DNA of 64,000 nucleotides from Kribbella sp. ALI-6-A (GTDB lineage: Bacteria > Actinomycetota > Actinomycetes > Propionibacteriales > Kribbellaceae): positions 496,001-560,000 of the forward strand of contig NZ_MTQN01000011.1 in assembly GCF_001984195.1 (NCBI RefSeq), read 5' to 3'. The notes under the pieces were generated by a model. The model ran no database searches, was not told the origin of the DNA, and saw only the letters and a program-made list of their open reading frames with translations. The position numbers were made by a program, and so were the translations under genes. Of the stretch, positions 1 through 8,194 are shown in pieces; positions within the stretch are counted from its first letter, which is position 1, and each line of letters opens with the position of its first letter.

Positions 1-649
1 CCATCGCCTTGGCGGCCTGCGTGGACCGCAGCTCGGCCGCGGCCACGGCCTGAGCCGACTTGGCGAAGTCACCGGTCGGGCGGCCGCGCGGCGTCCAGTA
101 GCGCAGGTACTCGTGCTCGACGGCCGACACCAGCGGCATCGACGCGCCGTCGACCGGCGTACCGGACTCGGCGGTGACCGCGGTGATCAGCGGCTCGGCG
201 TCGGCGGGTGTCGGGAGGATCAGCGACTGTCCCTGGGTGACCATGAGGGTCTGCCAGAGCACCGGGTCGACGTTCTCGTTGAAGAGGCGCTCGGCCTCGT
301 TGTGCGCCTCGCGGCCGGTCCACGACCGGCGGCGGCCGTCCGGCTCGACCACGGACAGCTCGGTGGAACGGTTCTTCAGCCAGCGCTTGGTGTAGGTCAG
401 CTCACGGCCGCCCAGCGTCAGCTCGACGGTCACCTCGGGCGCGACGTCGTGGCCGACCGGCTGGACGTCGGCGATCCGCTTGGACTTGGAGTCGTCCGGG
501 TAGTCGAAGACCAGTGTGAACGCCTCGACCAGACTGGACTTGCCGACCTCGTTGTCGCCGACCACGACCGTGGTGCCGATCGCGGGCAGCTGAACAGTGC
601 GGTCCGCGACGCCACGGAAGTTCCGCAGCGTCAAGCTGTGCAGCCTCAT
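1..649 (-). CDS. SbcC/Rad50-like AAA ATPase, N-terminal part (cut by window edge)
   Basis: Only the first ~216 residues lie in the window. The protein begins MRLHSLTLRNFRGVADR, the usual opening of SMC/RecF/SbcC-type ATPases, followed near residue 33 by a Walker A motif GDNEVGKSS. Its ATG overlaps the TGA of the SbcD-like gene (ATGA), so the two are translationally coupled. The nuclease/ATPase pairing is the SbcC-SbcD (Rad50-Mre11) arrangement that processes DNA ends and hairpins. Because the coiled coil, zinc hook and C-terminal Walker B are outside the window, a smaller YhaN-type ATPase remains possible. Confidence 0.85.
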   Translation of the reverse strand, partial: MRLHSLTLRNFRGVADRTVQLPAIGTTVVVGDNEVGKSSLVEAFTLVFDYPDDSKSKRIADVQPVGHDVAPEVTVELTLGGRELTYTKRWLKNRSTELSVVEPDGRRRSWTGREAHNEAERLFNENVDPVLWQTLMVTQGQSLILPTPADAEPLITAVTAESGTPVDGASMPLVSAVEHEYLRYWTPRGRPTGDFAKSAQAVAAAELRSTQAAKAM

Positions 650-1776
650 CCCGCGTCCCGCGCCAAACGGTGCATCAGGGTCAGCGCGGCACCGGCCGAC
701 TCGTCGCCGCCGGCCAAAGCCTGCCGCAGCTCCTCCATCGCGGCCCGGGCCGGACCACTCAGCTGCAGCGCGTCCAGGTCGGCGGCTTCCGGTGCCGGGC
801 GGACGGTCCAGAACTTGGCCCACCGCTCGACACTGGCGAAGACCTCGCCCTGGGCGTCGACCATCGCGTCCAGCCGGCTGAGCAACGGCAGCGGCAACGA
901 CCCGTCGGCGGCCAGCCGCACGTAGGTCCGCTCCTTGTCCGGCAACTCGGCGAACCAGTCCTCCAGCGCCTTCAGCGACTCCTCGCCGTCCAGCTCCGCG
1001 TGGTGCTCGACCATGTGCCACGCGCCGACGCGCTGCGGCTCGACGGTGATCGAGTCACCGGCCAGCGTCACGGCCAGCACGTTGCCCGGGTCGTTCTCCT
1101 CCGGCGCGGTGACCTCCTGCGTCCCGGAGAACCAGATCCGCTCGGTCACCTGGGTGGTCGAGTGCCGGTCGCCGAGGCCGACGTACTGCAGCCGCCCGTC
1201 CGCGACAGCCGCTTCGAGCGCCGCCTGGTCGATGGTCGGTACGTCGGACATGCCGCCGCTCAGGCTGGTCAGCTGCCCGTGCGCGAGCAGGATCCGCCGT
1301 ACGCCGTCCTCGGCCGGCGCGAGCCCGGCGTACCCGGGGGCCGCCGGGTCGGACACCGGCCGGCGCGACCGCCACGGCGCGCCCACGATCTCGACGCCCG
1401 GCACGATCTCCAGCGGCGTCGTGCCGGTGACCACGGTGACGTGGTCGGGCTTGTGCGCGGTCCACTGCGCCGAGGTCCACAGCGACCCCGGCTCCAGCGC
1501 GTCGTGGTTGCCCGGTAGCAGCACCACCGGCACCGGAATCCGCTTCAATGCCTCGCACGCGCGCAGGATGGTCTGCCGCTCGACCTGGTTGTGCTCGAAC
1601 ACGTCCCCGGTGACCACCAGGAACCGCGCTCCGGTCCGCTCCGCGACGTCACCGATCCGCGCGACAGCGTCCAGCCGCGCCTGACCCCACCGGGCCTGAC
1701 CGTCCGGCCCCAGGAACCGGCGCATCATCCCCAGCTGCCAGTCCGAACTGTGCAGAAACGTGATCGATTCGTCCAT
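646..1776 (-). CDS. SbcD/Mre11-like calcineurin-type phosphoesterase (DNA exonuclease subunit)
   Basis: This 376-residue protein shows the calcineurin metallophosphoesterase motifs in order: HSSDWQLG near the N terminus, GDVFEHNQ, GNHDALE and a later HGQLTS. These supply the di-metal ligands of Mre11/SbcD nucleases. The C-terminal third is less conserved and would be the DNA- or ATPase-contacting part. It is followed without a gap by the SbcC-like ATPase gene, supporting a two-subunit end-processing nuclease. The family match is firm; whether it is classical SbcD or the related YhaO is not settled by the sequence. Confidence 0.88.
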   Translation of the reverse strand: MDESITFLHSSDWQLGMMRRFLGPDGQARWGQARLDAVARIGDVAERTGARFLVVTGDVFEHNQVERQTILRACEALKRIPVPVVLLPGNHDALEPGSLWTSAQWTAHKPDHVTVVTGTTPLEIVPGVEIVGAPWRSRRPVSDPAAPGYAGLAPAEDGVRRILLAHGQLTSLSGGMSDVPTIDQAALEAAVADGRLQYVGLGDRHSTTQVTERIWFSGTQEVTAPEENDPGNVLAVTLAGDSITVEPQRVGAWHMVEHHAELDGEESLKALEDWFAELPDKERTYVRLAADGSLPLPLLSRLDAMVDAQGEVFASVERWAKFWTVRPAPEAADLDALQLSGPARAAMEELRQALAGGDESAGAALTLMHRLARDAG

Positions 1777-1982
1777 CGCGCGAGAACGCTAACCCGACCC
1801 ACCGACTACCGCCCAACCCAACACACCCCCAACCCCTGGACTGCCCGGCATCCGAACACTCTTTCGGACCCTGCCTGACTCCTCAGCGACTTTCGGGCCG
1901 TCGAACGCCGGTCCGTCGCCGCCCGGCCCGGTCCGCCGATAACCGGTGGCCCCGAGCCCGGTGACCGGTCAGGATCGGCGGT

Positions 1983-2546
1983 GTGGACATCTACCTGGAG
2001 ACCGAGCGGCTGGTGCTGCGGCGGTTCACGACCGGGGACGTCGAGCTCCTGGTGGAGCTGGACTCCGATCTCGAGGTGATGCGGTACCTGACCGGCCAGG
2101 CGACGCCGCGGGACGAGATCGAGCGGAAGGTGCTGCCGGGGATGCTGGCGGTCTACGCCCGGCATCCGGGGCTGGGGACGTTCGCGGCGCACGAGAAGGC
2201 CACCGGCGAGTTCGTTGGGTGGTTCGGGCTGCAGCCGACGACGGCTCCGGCGACGCTGGACGTGGGGTACCGGCTGCGACGGCAGGTCTGGGGGCGTGGG
2301 TATGCGACGGAGGGCACGCGCGCGCTGATCGCGAAGGCGTTCACGGACCTCGGCGCCGAGCGGGTGGTGGCGGACACGATGGCGGTCAACACCAAGTCCC
2401 GCCGCGTGATGGTCAAGTCGGGGCTGCGGTTCGTACGGGTGTTCCACGTCGCCTTCGAGGACCCGCTGCCGGGCACCGAACACGGCGAGGTCGAGTACGC
2501 CGTCGACCGGGAAACCTGGTCAGCCACGGCCCTCGGCGACGCATAG
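1983..2546 (+). CDS. GNAT family N-acetyltransferase (RimJ/RimL-like)
   Basis: The 187-residue protein opens with YLETERLVLRRFTTGD, the typical first strand of RimJ/RimL-type acetyltransferases, and carries the acetyl-CoA pyrophosphate loop RQVWGRGYATEG at about residues 100-111. A GTG start is used. Substrate cannot be read from the sequence; relatives acetylate protein N termini or small amines. It stands alone between the SbcD-like gene (opposite strand) and the HAD gene, which starts 15 bases after its stop and may be co-transcribed. Confidence 0.85.
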   Translation: MDIYLETERLVLRRFTTGDVELLVELDSDLEVMRYLTGQATPRDEIERKVLPGMLAVYARHPGLGTFAAHEKATGEFVGWFGLQPTTAPATLDVGYRLRRQVWGRGYATEGTRALIAKAFTDLGAERVVADTMAVNTKSRRVMVKSGLRFVRVFHVAFEDPLPGTEHGEVEYAVDRETWSATALGDA

Positions 2547-2560
2547 GAGACACTGGCTCC

Positions 2561-3058
2561 GTGCCTGACGACAAGCCGCCGTACGCCGTACTGGACATCG
2601 ACGCGACGCTGTCCGACACCAGCAAGCGGATCTACTTCCTGCAGAAGCGGCCGAAGGACTGGGATTCCTTCTTCGCGCACGCCAAGGAGGACGCCGTCCT
2701 GGACGAGGGCCGGGCCGTCGCGACCAAGCTGGCCGAGGGGCACGAGATCGTCTACCTGACCGGCCGGCCCGAGCGGCTGCGGCGCGAGACCGTGCAGTGG
2801 CTGAAGGACAACGGCTTTCCCGACGGGCAGCTGTTCATGCGCCGCAACAACGACCGCCGCCCGTCGGCCACGATGAAGCTGAACCGGCTGGACCGCCTCA
2901 AGCAGGACCGGCCGGTCGCGATCCTCGTCGACGACGACGTCAAGGTGTGCGCCGCCGCCGAGAAGGCCGGCTACCCGACGATGAGGGCCGACTGGGGACT
3001 CGACGCGGAGACCCAGCCGACCCTCTTCGAGGCTCAGGAGAAAGAGGGCCGCACCTGA
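2561..3058 (+). CDS. HAD-superfamily phosphatase domain protein
   Basis: A 165-residue protein starting at GTG, just downstream of the GNAT gene. HAD motif I is seen as VLDIDATLSD (DxDxT), motif II as the Thr in YLTGRPERLR, and motif IV as LVDDDVKV. The fold is a minimal HAD core with little cap, as in polynucleotide-kinase 3'-phosphatase-like and acid-phosphatase-like families. Substrate is unknown. A longer reading frame runs upstream through the GNAT gene, but the similarity begins at DKPPYAVLDID and fits this start. Confidence 0.8.
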   Translation: MPDDKPPYAVLDIDATLSDTSKRIYFLQKRPKDWDSFFAHAKEDAVLDEGRAVATKLAEGHEIVYLTGRPERLRRETVQWLKDNGFPDGQLFMRRNNDRRPSATMKLNRLDRLKQDRPVAILVDDDVKVCAAAEKAGYPTMRADWGLDAETQPTLFEAQEKEGRT

Positions 3059-3068
3059 CTGCGATCGG

Positions 3069-3632
3069 TCAGCTGTTCGTCCGCACTCGGATCACGGCGA
3101 GATGCCCGGATCCAGTCACGAGTGCTGGTTCGTCGAGTTCCACCACGTCGCCGGACGCCACCGTGACGGTGGCGTCCGCTGCCTGGAGGCTGACTGATCC
3201 GTCGACGCCCACGATCACCAAGTGATCGGCCTGTCCGAGCGGCCGCGCGCCCAGCACCTGCTCAACAACGACGGTAGCGCTGGCCCGACCGCGTCGGGTC
3301 ATGACGTTGAGGTCCCGGGTCGGACCTGGCACTCGGCATCGGACATCGACGCCTCCGTCGAAGCTGAAGGGCTCGAACCGGGTCAGTGCGTGCTCGGTCC
3401 CGGACAACTGCAGGGACATCGACTCACCCTCGACCAGCAGGATCGTCCGGTCGACGTCCGGGAACACCGAGAAGTCACAGTTCTCGACGACCTCGGCCAT
3501 GCTGACCCGCCAGACGAAGTCGGTCGTGGCGCCACCACCCGGCGGGTCGCTCGCCAGCTCCGTGGTCAGTCCAGCACCGTTGCGCCAGGCCACCCGGTTC
3601 TGCTCGGAGGCTCGGCGATAGCGCAGACTCAT
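3069..3632 (-). CDS. HutD/Ves family protein
   Basis: The 187-residue protein begins with RRASEQNRVAWRNGAGLTTE, the hallmark N-terminal block of the HutD/Ves family (a bicupin-like fold). HutD is usually found with histidine-utilisation genes, where it is thought to modulate the pathway; Ves in E. coli is an environmental stress protein. No hut genes are in this window, so the gene is an orphan here. It converges on the HAD gene with only 10 bases between them. Confidence 0.8.
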   Translation of the reverse strand: MSLRYRRASEQNRVAWRNGAGLTTELASDPPGGGATTDFVWRVSMAEVVENCDFSVFPDVDRTILLVEGESMSLQLSGTEHALTRFEPFSFDGGVDVRCRVPGPTRDLNVMTRRGRASATVVVEQVLGARPLGQADHLVIVGVDGSVSLQAADATVTVASGDVVELDEPALVTGSGHLAVIRVRTNS

Positions 3633-3663
3633 GGTTCCTCAGCTCTGATCTGGAGTGATGGAC

Positions 3664-3834
3664 CTACTTGCTCAGCCCGACGATCAGCGTGTTCGGGTAC
3701 GGCGGGTAGGCCGACAGGTAGAAGTCCTGCACCTTCGAGCCGTGCAGGAAGCGATGGACTTGAAACCCAGCGAGAGGACGGTAGGCCAGAGTCTTCCACC
3801 ATCGTGACGCATCTTGAATGGTGAGAATGTCAGT
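3664..3834 (-). pseudogene. 3' remnant of an unidentified gene
   Basis: On the minus strand an open frame of 56 codons ends in TAG at 3664 and reads, near its end, GSKVQDFYLSAYPPYPNTLI followed by VGLSK. This is well-formed protein sequence with natural codon use. The frame is closed by TGA at 3835-3837 and has no ATG, GTG or TTG start with a ribosome binding site. It looks like the C-terminal end of a gene whose 5' part was deleted when the neighbouring oxidoreductase gene or its promoter was placed here. I do not recognise the family. Confidence 0.45.
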
Positions 3835-3928
3835 TCACGTAGTGGAGATTTGTAGGCTTCGCGGGAAGAACCGCGGCCCGGCCGGGGTTGTTGACGGGCA
3901 ACAGCCGACAACCGGTGGGAGAAGCTTG

Positions 3929-4954
3929 ATGAAGGCCGTTGTACACAGTGAGTTGGGCGACGCGGACGTTCTGCGCGTGACCGAGATCGACGTTCCGGAG
4001 CCGGCCGCGGGCGAGGTCCGGATCCGGGTCGCGGTGTCCGGGGTGAACCCGACCGACTGGAAGGCGCGCAGCGGCTTGTACGGCCAGGGCGAGATCTCCT
4101 TGTCGGTCCCGAACCAGGACGGCGCCGGCGTCGTCGACGCGATCGGGCCGGGCGTCACCGGGCTCGCCGTCGGAGACCGCGTGTGGGTGACGCTCGCGGC
4201 GTACGAGCGGCCGGCGAGCGGGACCGCGCAGGAGTACACGGTCGTGCCGGCCCAGCGCGTGTTCCCGTTGCCCGCCGGGGCGAGTTTCGAGCTCGGCGCG
4301 AGCACCGGCATCCCGGCCATCACCGCGCACCGCGCGCTGACCGTCGGCGAGGACCTGCCGTCGCGGCTGGCGCCCGGCGTCTTCGACGGTCGGACGATCC
4401 TGGTCGCGGGTGGCGCGGGAGCGGTCGGGCATGCGGCCGTCCAGCTCGCCCGGTGGGCCGGCGCGACCGTCGTCACCACGGTGAGCGGAGAGGCCAAGGC
4501 GGCGTCCGCGCGAGCCGCCGGCGCGCAGCATGTCGTCAACTACCGCGACGAGGACGCCGCGGAGCAGATCCGCGCGATCGCGCCGGACGGTGTCGACCTG
4601 ATCGTCGAGGTCGCCGCGGGACGCAACAGCGAGCTCGATCTGGCGGTGCTCAAGCCGCGCGGCACGATTGCGATCTACGCCAACGACGGCGACACCCCGT
4701 TCGCCGTGGACGTCCGGCAGAACATGGGCCTCAACACGCGGTACCAGTTCGTGCTGCTGTACTCCGTCGGCTGGGACAAGCTGACCGCGGCGGCCGAGGA
4801 CATCAACGCCGCGATCGAGGACGGCGCCCTTCCGGTCGGCGACGCGGCCGGCCTGCCACTGGTCGAGTTCACGCTCGACCAGACCGACGACGCGCATCGC
4901 GCCGTCGAGTCCGGTGCCGTCGGCAAGGTTCTGATCAAGGTCGCCGACCTCTGA
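3929..4954 (+). CDS. Zinc-type alcohol dehydrogenase / NADPH:quinone reductase (MDR superfamily)
   Basis: A 341-residue MDR protein. It starts at the ATG after GGGAGAAG, giving MKAVVHSELGDADVLRV, the standard opening of quinone oxidoreductases. The GroES-like half contains GVNPTDWKARSG, and the Rossmann half has the nucleotide loop VAGGAGAVGHAAVQLA. Structural-zinc cysteines are absent, which points to the zinc-free quinone reductase branch. The protein probably reduces quinones or enals with NADPH in the cytosol. A longer frame exists upstream but has no similarity there. Confidence 0.88.
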   Translation: MKAVVHSELGDADVLRVTEIDVPEPAAGEVRIRVAVSGVNPTDWKARSGLYGQGEISLSVPNQDGAGVVDAIGPGVTGLAVGDRVWVTLAAYERPASGTAQEYTVVPAQRVFPLPAGASFELGASTGIPAITAHRALTVGEDLPSRLAPGVFDGRTILVAGGAGAVGHAAVQLARWAGATVVTTVSGEAKAASARAAGAQHVVNYRDEDAAEQIRAIAPDGVDLIVEVAAGRNSELDLAVLKPRGTIAIYANDGDTPFAVDVRQNMGLNTRYQFVLLYSVGWDKLTAAAEDINAAIEDGALPVGDAAGLPLVEFTLDQTDDAHRAVESGAVGKVLIKVADL

Positions 4955-4957
4955 GTG

Positions 4958-5629
4958 TCACTCCTGGTCGACCAGCTCCCATCGCCGCCGCGGCCACAGC
5001 TTCCCGGCGAGCAGTGCGAGCAGAGCGCCGACAACCGCTCCCGGGATCGCCCAGCGCCAACCCGTGAACGCGTCGCTGTCGCCCGTGGTCGTGGTCGCCG
5101 TCGTGACGTCATCGGTGACCGCGGCCTCGGGCGTCGCGCCGTCGTCGGACGTCGCGTCGTTGTCTGCCGTCGCGTCGTCGTCTGCCGTCGAGTCGTTTCC
5201 CTGCCTTGACAGCAGTCCGAGCTCGCCGAGGACCTTCATCAGCGCCGGACCGTCGGCGGCCGGGTGCCACACCGGCTTGCCGCCGAGCCCGCCCGCGCCG
5301 GCGTGATCGTCCTGCGTGGACACCCAGGGACCGCCCTCGGCGTCGGGATAGATGTGGTCGATCCGCCACACCGACATGTCGTGGATGAGCCAGGTCGCCC
5401 GGATTACCCGGGAGTTCGTCCCCGGGTGATCCGGATGGTCCTTGGCCTCGGTCCCGATCGCCCGCAGCAGTTCGCCGTACCGCGCGTCGTCGTAGCCGGT
5501 GGCAACCACTTTCTGGATCGCCGGCGCACTCAGCAACACACTCGTCGGCCCGCCCGCCGCAGCCGGCACCGCCACCCAGGCCGACATCAGAATCAGCAAC
5601 ACACCGCCCCACCGCACCAAAGTCTTCAT
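4958..5629 (-). CDS. Secreted, membrane-anchored hypothetical protein with acidic repeat linker
   Basis: The 223-residue protein has a clear signal peptide (MKTLVRWGGVLLILMSAWVA, then a PAAAGG cleavage region), an extracytoplasmic domain of about 120 residues, a low-complexity linker and a C-terminal helix (AIPGAVVGALLALLAGKLW) followed by a basic stop-transfer RRRW. The linker is coded by about 3.5 copies of an 18-bp tandem repeat at 5133-5195, giving STADDDATADNDATSDDGAT. The layout resembles TPM-type or surface-anchored proteins of actinobacteria, but the outer domain is not recognised. No LPXTG signal is present. Confidence 0.7.
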   Translation of the reverse strand: MKTLVRWGGVLLILMSAWVAVPAAAGGPTSVLLSAPAIQKVVATGYDDARYGELLRAIGTEAKDHPDHPGTNSRVIRATWLIHDMSVWRIDHIYPDAEGGPWVSTQDDHAGAGGLGGKPVWHPAADGPALMKVLGELGLLSRQGNDSTADDDATADNDATSDDGATPEAAVTDDVTTATTTTGDSDAFTGWRWAIPGAVVGALLALLAGKLWPRRRWELVDQE

Positions 5630-5712
5630 GTCTCAGCTACACCGCCGGCGGCCGCGGGGTTCCACGGGTAATCCGGTTGCCGACCTTGCCGTCTGCGACC
5701 AGGGTGGTCCCC

Positions 5713-6438
5713 ATGCGTGACTTCGATCCTGCCGCCGCCTTCGGCCCCGCCGTCTCCGCCTGGTACGACCAGACGCCGCGCGGCGACGAGACCGTCGCGG
5801 TCGACCTGCTCGCCGAGCTGTCCCACGGCGAATCAGCGCTGGAGTTCGCCATCGGCACCGGCCGGATCGCGCTTCCGCTGGCCGAGCGCGGCGTCCGCGT
5901 CGACGGGATCGAGCTGTCCACCGACATGGTCGACCAGCTCCGCGCCAAACCCGGCGGCAGCGAGCTCGACGTCGTGGTCGGCGACATGGCGGCGACGACG
6001 ACCGGCCGGACCTACCCGCTCGTCTATCTGGTCTTCAACACGATCTTCAACCTGCTCACCCAGGACAACCAGGTCCGCTGCTTCGAGAACGCCGCCCGGC
6101 ACCTGACCGACGACGGTGTCTTCCTGGTCGAGGCCGCCGTGCCCAGCGCCTGGCTGCCGAGCAACCAGTACGTCAACGCCGAGCAGGTCGAGTCGTCGTA
6201 CGTCGTACTCGACGTCTGCCGCTACGACCCGGCCACGCAGATCCTCGACGAGAACCATGTCCGGCTCGACACGGGCGGCGTGCGGCTGAGCCCGATCTCC
6301 TGCCGGCTGGCCTGGCCGTCCGAGCTCGACCTGATGGCCCGCCTGGCCGGGCTCGAGCTGGTGGACCGCTGGGGCGGCTGGGAGAAGGAGCGCTACACCG
6401 GCGAAGGCAAACACGTCTCCGTCTACGGCCGCCGCTAG
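5713..6438 (+). CDS. Class I SAM-dependent methyltransferase
   Basis: A 241-residue methyltransferase. Motif I is LEFAIGTGRIALPLA near residue 45, followed by the acidic strand-2 end GIELSTDMVD and motif-III-like PLVYLVFNTIFNL. It starts at ATG 5713; the in-frame upstream ATG at 5677 would add 12 residues of non-conserved sequence. The methyl acceptor is unknown; the family includes small-molecule methylases. It is divergent from the secreted protein gene and convergent with the anti-sigma gene, which ends inside its last codons. Confidence 0.85.
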   Translation: MRDFDPAAAFGPAVSAWYDQTPRGDETVAVDLLAELSHGESALEFAIGTGRIALPLAERGVRVDGIELSTDMVDQLRAKPGGSELDVVVGDMAATTTGRTYPLVYLVFNTIFNLLTQDNQVRCFENAARHLTDDGVFLVEAAVPSAWLPSNQYVNAEQVESSYVVLDVCRYDPATQILDENHVRLDTGGVRLSPISCRLAWPSELDLMARLAGLELVDRWGGWEKERYTGEGKHVSVYGRR

Positions 6439-7139
6439 CGGGTCACCGACGCGGCGATCTCCACGGCTCGGTCCTTACCGACGGCACCTTCCAGCCGGAA
6501 CGTCAGTCCGCCGTACACCCACACCAGCGTCGGCCCGGCGACCCGCTCGAAGCGCTCCTGGCCGTAGCGGTCCTCCAGGATCAGCTCGTGCGGTGTGCTG
6601 AACCAGTAGCCGTTCACCGCCGGTGCGAACTCCAGCGAGTCGTAGTACTTCTTCACGTAGAACGGCGACAGCCGGTCCGCGAACTGCTCCAGCCGGATGA
6701 CCCCGTCGGCGGTCTCCCAGCTCATCGCGACCTTGCCGCCCGAGGCCTCGACGCCGGTCGGCGCCCCGAGCCGTTGGGGCACCAGCGGCGTCAATCCGGC
6801 TCGGCGTCCCGCCTCCTCCACCGACAGCCGTCCGGTGACAGCCGGCGGGCCTGGCGCGCTGGTCGGGCCGCTGGGGACAGGCCGCGCCTCGACGCCACCG
6901 ATGTTCAGCCACTCGGCCACAGCGGCCCGGACGGGCGGTGCGACTACAGCGCCTGCCACCAGGATCGCCAGCAACGCCAGCAGCGCGCGCCACTTGCTTC
7001 GAATGACCTCCACGGCGGTACGGCGTACTGGCTGCTCGGCGATCCGCTCCAGCACTGCGGTGGCCAGGTCAGGAGCGACAGGAGGTGCGACCGAACGGCC
7101 GAGCGCACGCAGTTCCTCAGTCAACCGGTCGTCCGTCAT
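6435..7139 (-). CDS. Membrane anti-sigma factor-like protein
   Basis: The 234-residue protein starts with ATG at 7139, overlapping the stop of the ECF sigma gene by ATGA, so the two are made together. A cytosolic N-terminal domain of ~50 residues is followed by one transmembrane helix (WRALLALLAILVAGAVVA) and an outer domain rich in aromatic residues. This is the usual layout of an anti-sigma factor that holds its sigma at the membrane. The zinc-binding HxxxCxxC motif of ZAS-type anti-sigmas is absent. A much longer open frame upstream overlaps the sigma gene and is not coding. Confidence 0.75.
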   Translation of the reverse strand: MTDDRLTEELRALGRSVAPPVAPDLATAVLERIAEQPVRRTAVEVIRSKWRALLALLAILVAGAVVAPPVRAAVAEWLNIGGVEARPVPSGPTSAPGPPAVTGRLSVEEAGRRAGLTPLVPQRLGAPTGVEASGGKVAMSWETADGVIRLEQFADRLSPFYVKKYYDSLEFAPAVNGYWFSTPHELILEDRYGQERFERVAGPTLVWVYGGLTFRLEGAVGKDRAVEIAASVTR

Positions 7140-7696
7140 CGCTGCACCTCCTTGTCCGGCAGTTGGGTTCGTAGCTTCTGCAGTGCTCGATGCAGCCGCG
7201 ACTTGACGGTGCCACGCGGCCAGCCGAGCACTGTGGCGGTCTCCTGCTCGTCCAGCTCCAGCAGGTAGCGGCAGGTCACCACGAGCCGGTACTGCTCGGG
7301 CAGAGCCTTCAACGCGTCCAGCAACTCGCGCCGCCGCTCCGACGACAGCGCGGCGGTCGCCGGGTCGAGCACCTCGTCCGGGAGCGTCGCCAGCTCTTCC
7401 CGGCGAGCCCTGCGGTGTTTGGAGCGCAGCAGGTTGCGCGTCTCGTTGGCAACGATCCGCAGCAGCCACGGCCGGAACGCCGACTCGGTCCGGAAGCTGC
7501 CGAGCGCCCGGTAGGCCTTGACGAACGACTCCTGCACCACGTCGTCCGCGTCCGCGCCGGCCCCGAGCAGCACCGCCATCCGCTGCGCCACCTGGGCATG
7601 CCGGTTCACCAGTTCCGCGTAGGCGGCCGAATCACCGCCGCGGACCCGGTGCACGATCGCGGCCTCGTCGCTGATGCCGCCTCCTTTCCCGTCCAC
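7136..7696 (-). CDS. ECF RNA polymerase sigma factor (sigma-70 family)
   Basis: A 186-residue ECF sigma factor. Region 2 is AAYAELVNRHAQVAQRMA through ADDVVQESFVKAYRALGSFR with the -10-recognising part FRPWLLRIVANETRNLLR; region 4 is LPEQYRLVVTCRYLLEL and ETATVLGWPRGTVKSRLHRA. The cognate anti-sigma gene overlaps its end. I chose the GTG at 7696. A strong GGAGG lies inside the frame just after that codon and is followed by ATC rather than by a usual start, so the exact start is uncertain. Target promoters are not evident. Confidence 0.88.
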   Translation of the reverse strand: MDGKGGGISDEAAIVHRVRGGDSAAYAELVNRHAQVAQRMAVLLGAGADADDVVQESFVKAYRALGSFRTESAFRPWLLRIVANETRNLLRSKHRRARREELATLPDEVLDPATAALSSERRRELLDALKALPEQYRLVVTCRYLLELDEQETATVLGWPRGTVKSRLHRALQKLRTQLPDKEVQR

Positions 7697-7828
7697 CCGA
7701 ACTACACCACGGGCGCCCCGGAGGTTCCGTACGGTCGGCAGCCGACTTTTTCGGGGGTGCTGTCGATTCGGGCGGGGCAAGCGGGTCATCGTGGTGACAG
7801 ACAACCGACGGCAGGAACTGGTGAGACG

Positions 7829-8194
7829 ATGACGCGGTTCTTGATCTTGCTGGCCGAGCCCGATCACTTCGCCCGCTGGGACGACGCGGACGACGCGACC
7901 CGGGAGCAGGCCTTCGCCGACTACCGCGCCTTCACAGCGGCGGTCCGTGAGCGCGGCCGATTCCGCGGCGGGGAGGCCCTGGTCCATCCCCGCGACGCCC
8001 GCACCCTGCGGCCCGACGGCGCGGGCCGCCAGGTGACGGAAGGCCCGTACGCGGAAACCGTCGAGCAGCTCGGTGGGTTCTACCTCGTCGAGTTGCCCGA
8101 CCTGGCCACCGCGATCGAGGTGGCGTCGCTGTTGCCGCGCGACTACACGATCGAGGTCCGCGAGTGCCTCGACGTCGGAGTCCCGGACGAGTGA
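7829..8194 (+). CDS. YCII/DGPF-family protein coupled to an ECF42 sigma factor
   Basis: The 121-residue protein has the YCII-related fold: MTRFLILLAEPDHF at the start, and EGPYAETVEQLGGFYLVELP where the family has DGPF and GFYLV motifs. Here DGPF is changed to EGPY. Its TGA overlaps the GTG of the following sigma gene (GTGA). DGPF proteins are the standard genomic partners of ECF42-type sigma factors, and their biochemical role is unsettled. A paralogous pair lies at 40311-41932. Confidence 0.87.
   Translation: MTRFLILLAEPDHFARWDDADDATREQAFADYRAFTAAVRERGRFRGGEALVHPRDARTLRPDGAGRQVTEGPYAETVEQLGGFYLVELPDLATAIEVASLLPRDYTIEVRECLDVGVPDE

Noticed and set aside
6435..7469. A 344-codon minus-strand frame covering the anti-sigma gene and most of the sigma gene.
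   Set aside because: The first 110 codons lie inside the ECF sigma gene in another frame and have no protein-like character; the true start is ATG 7139.
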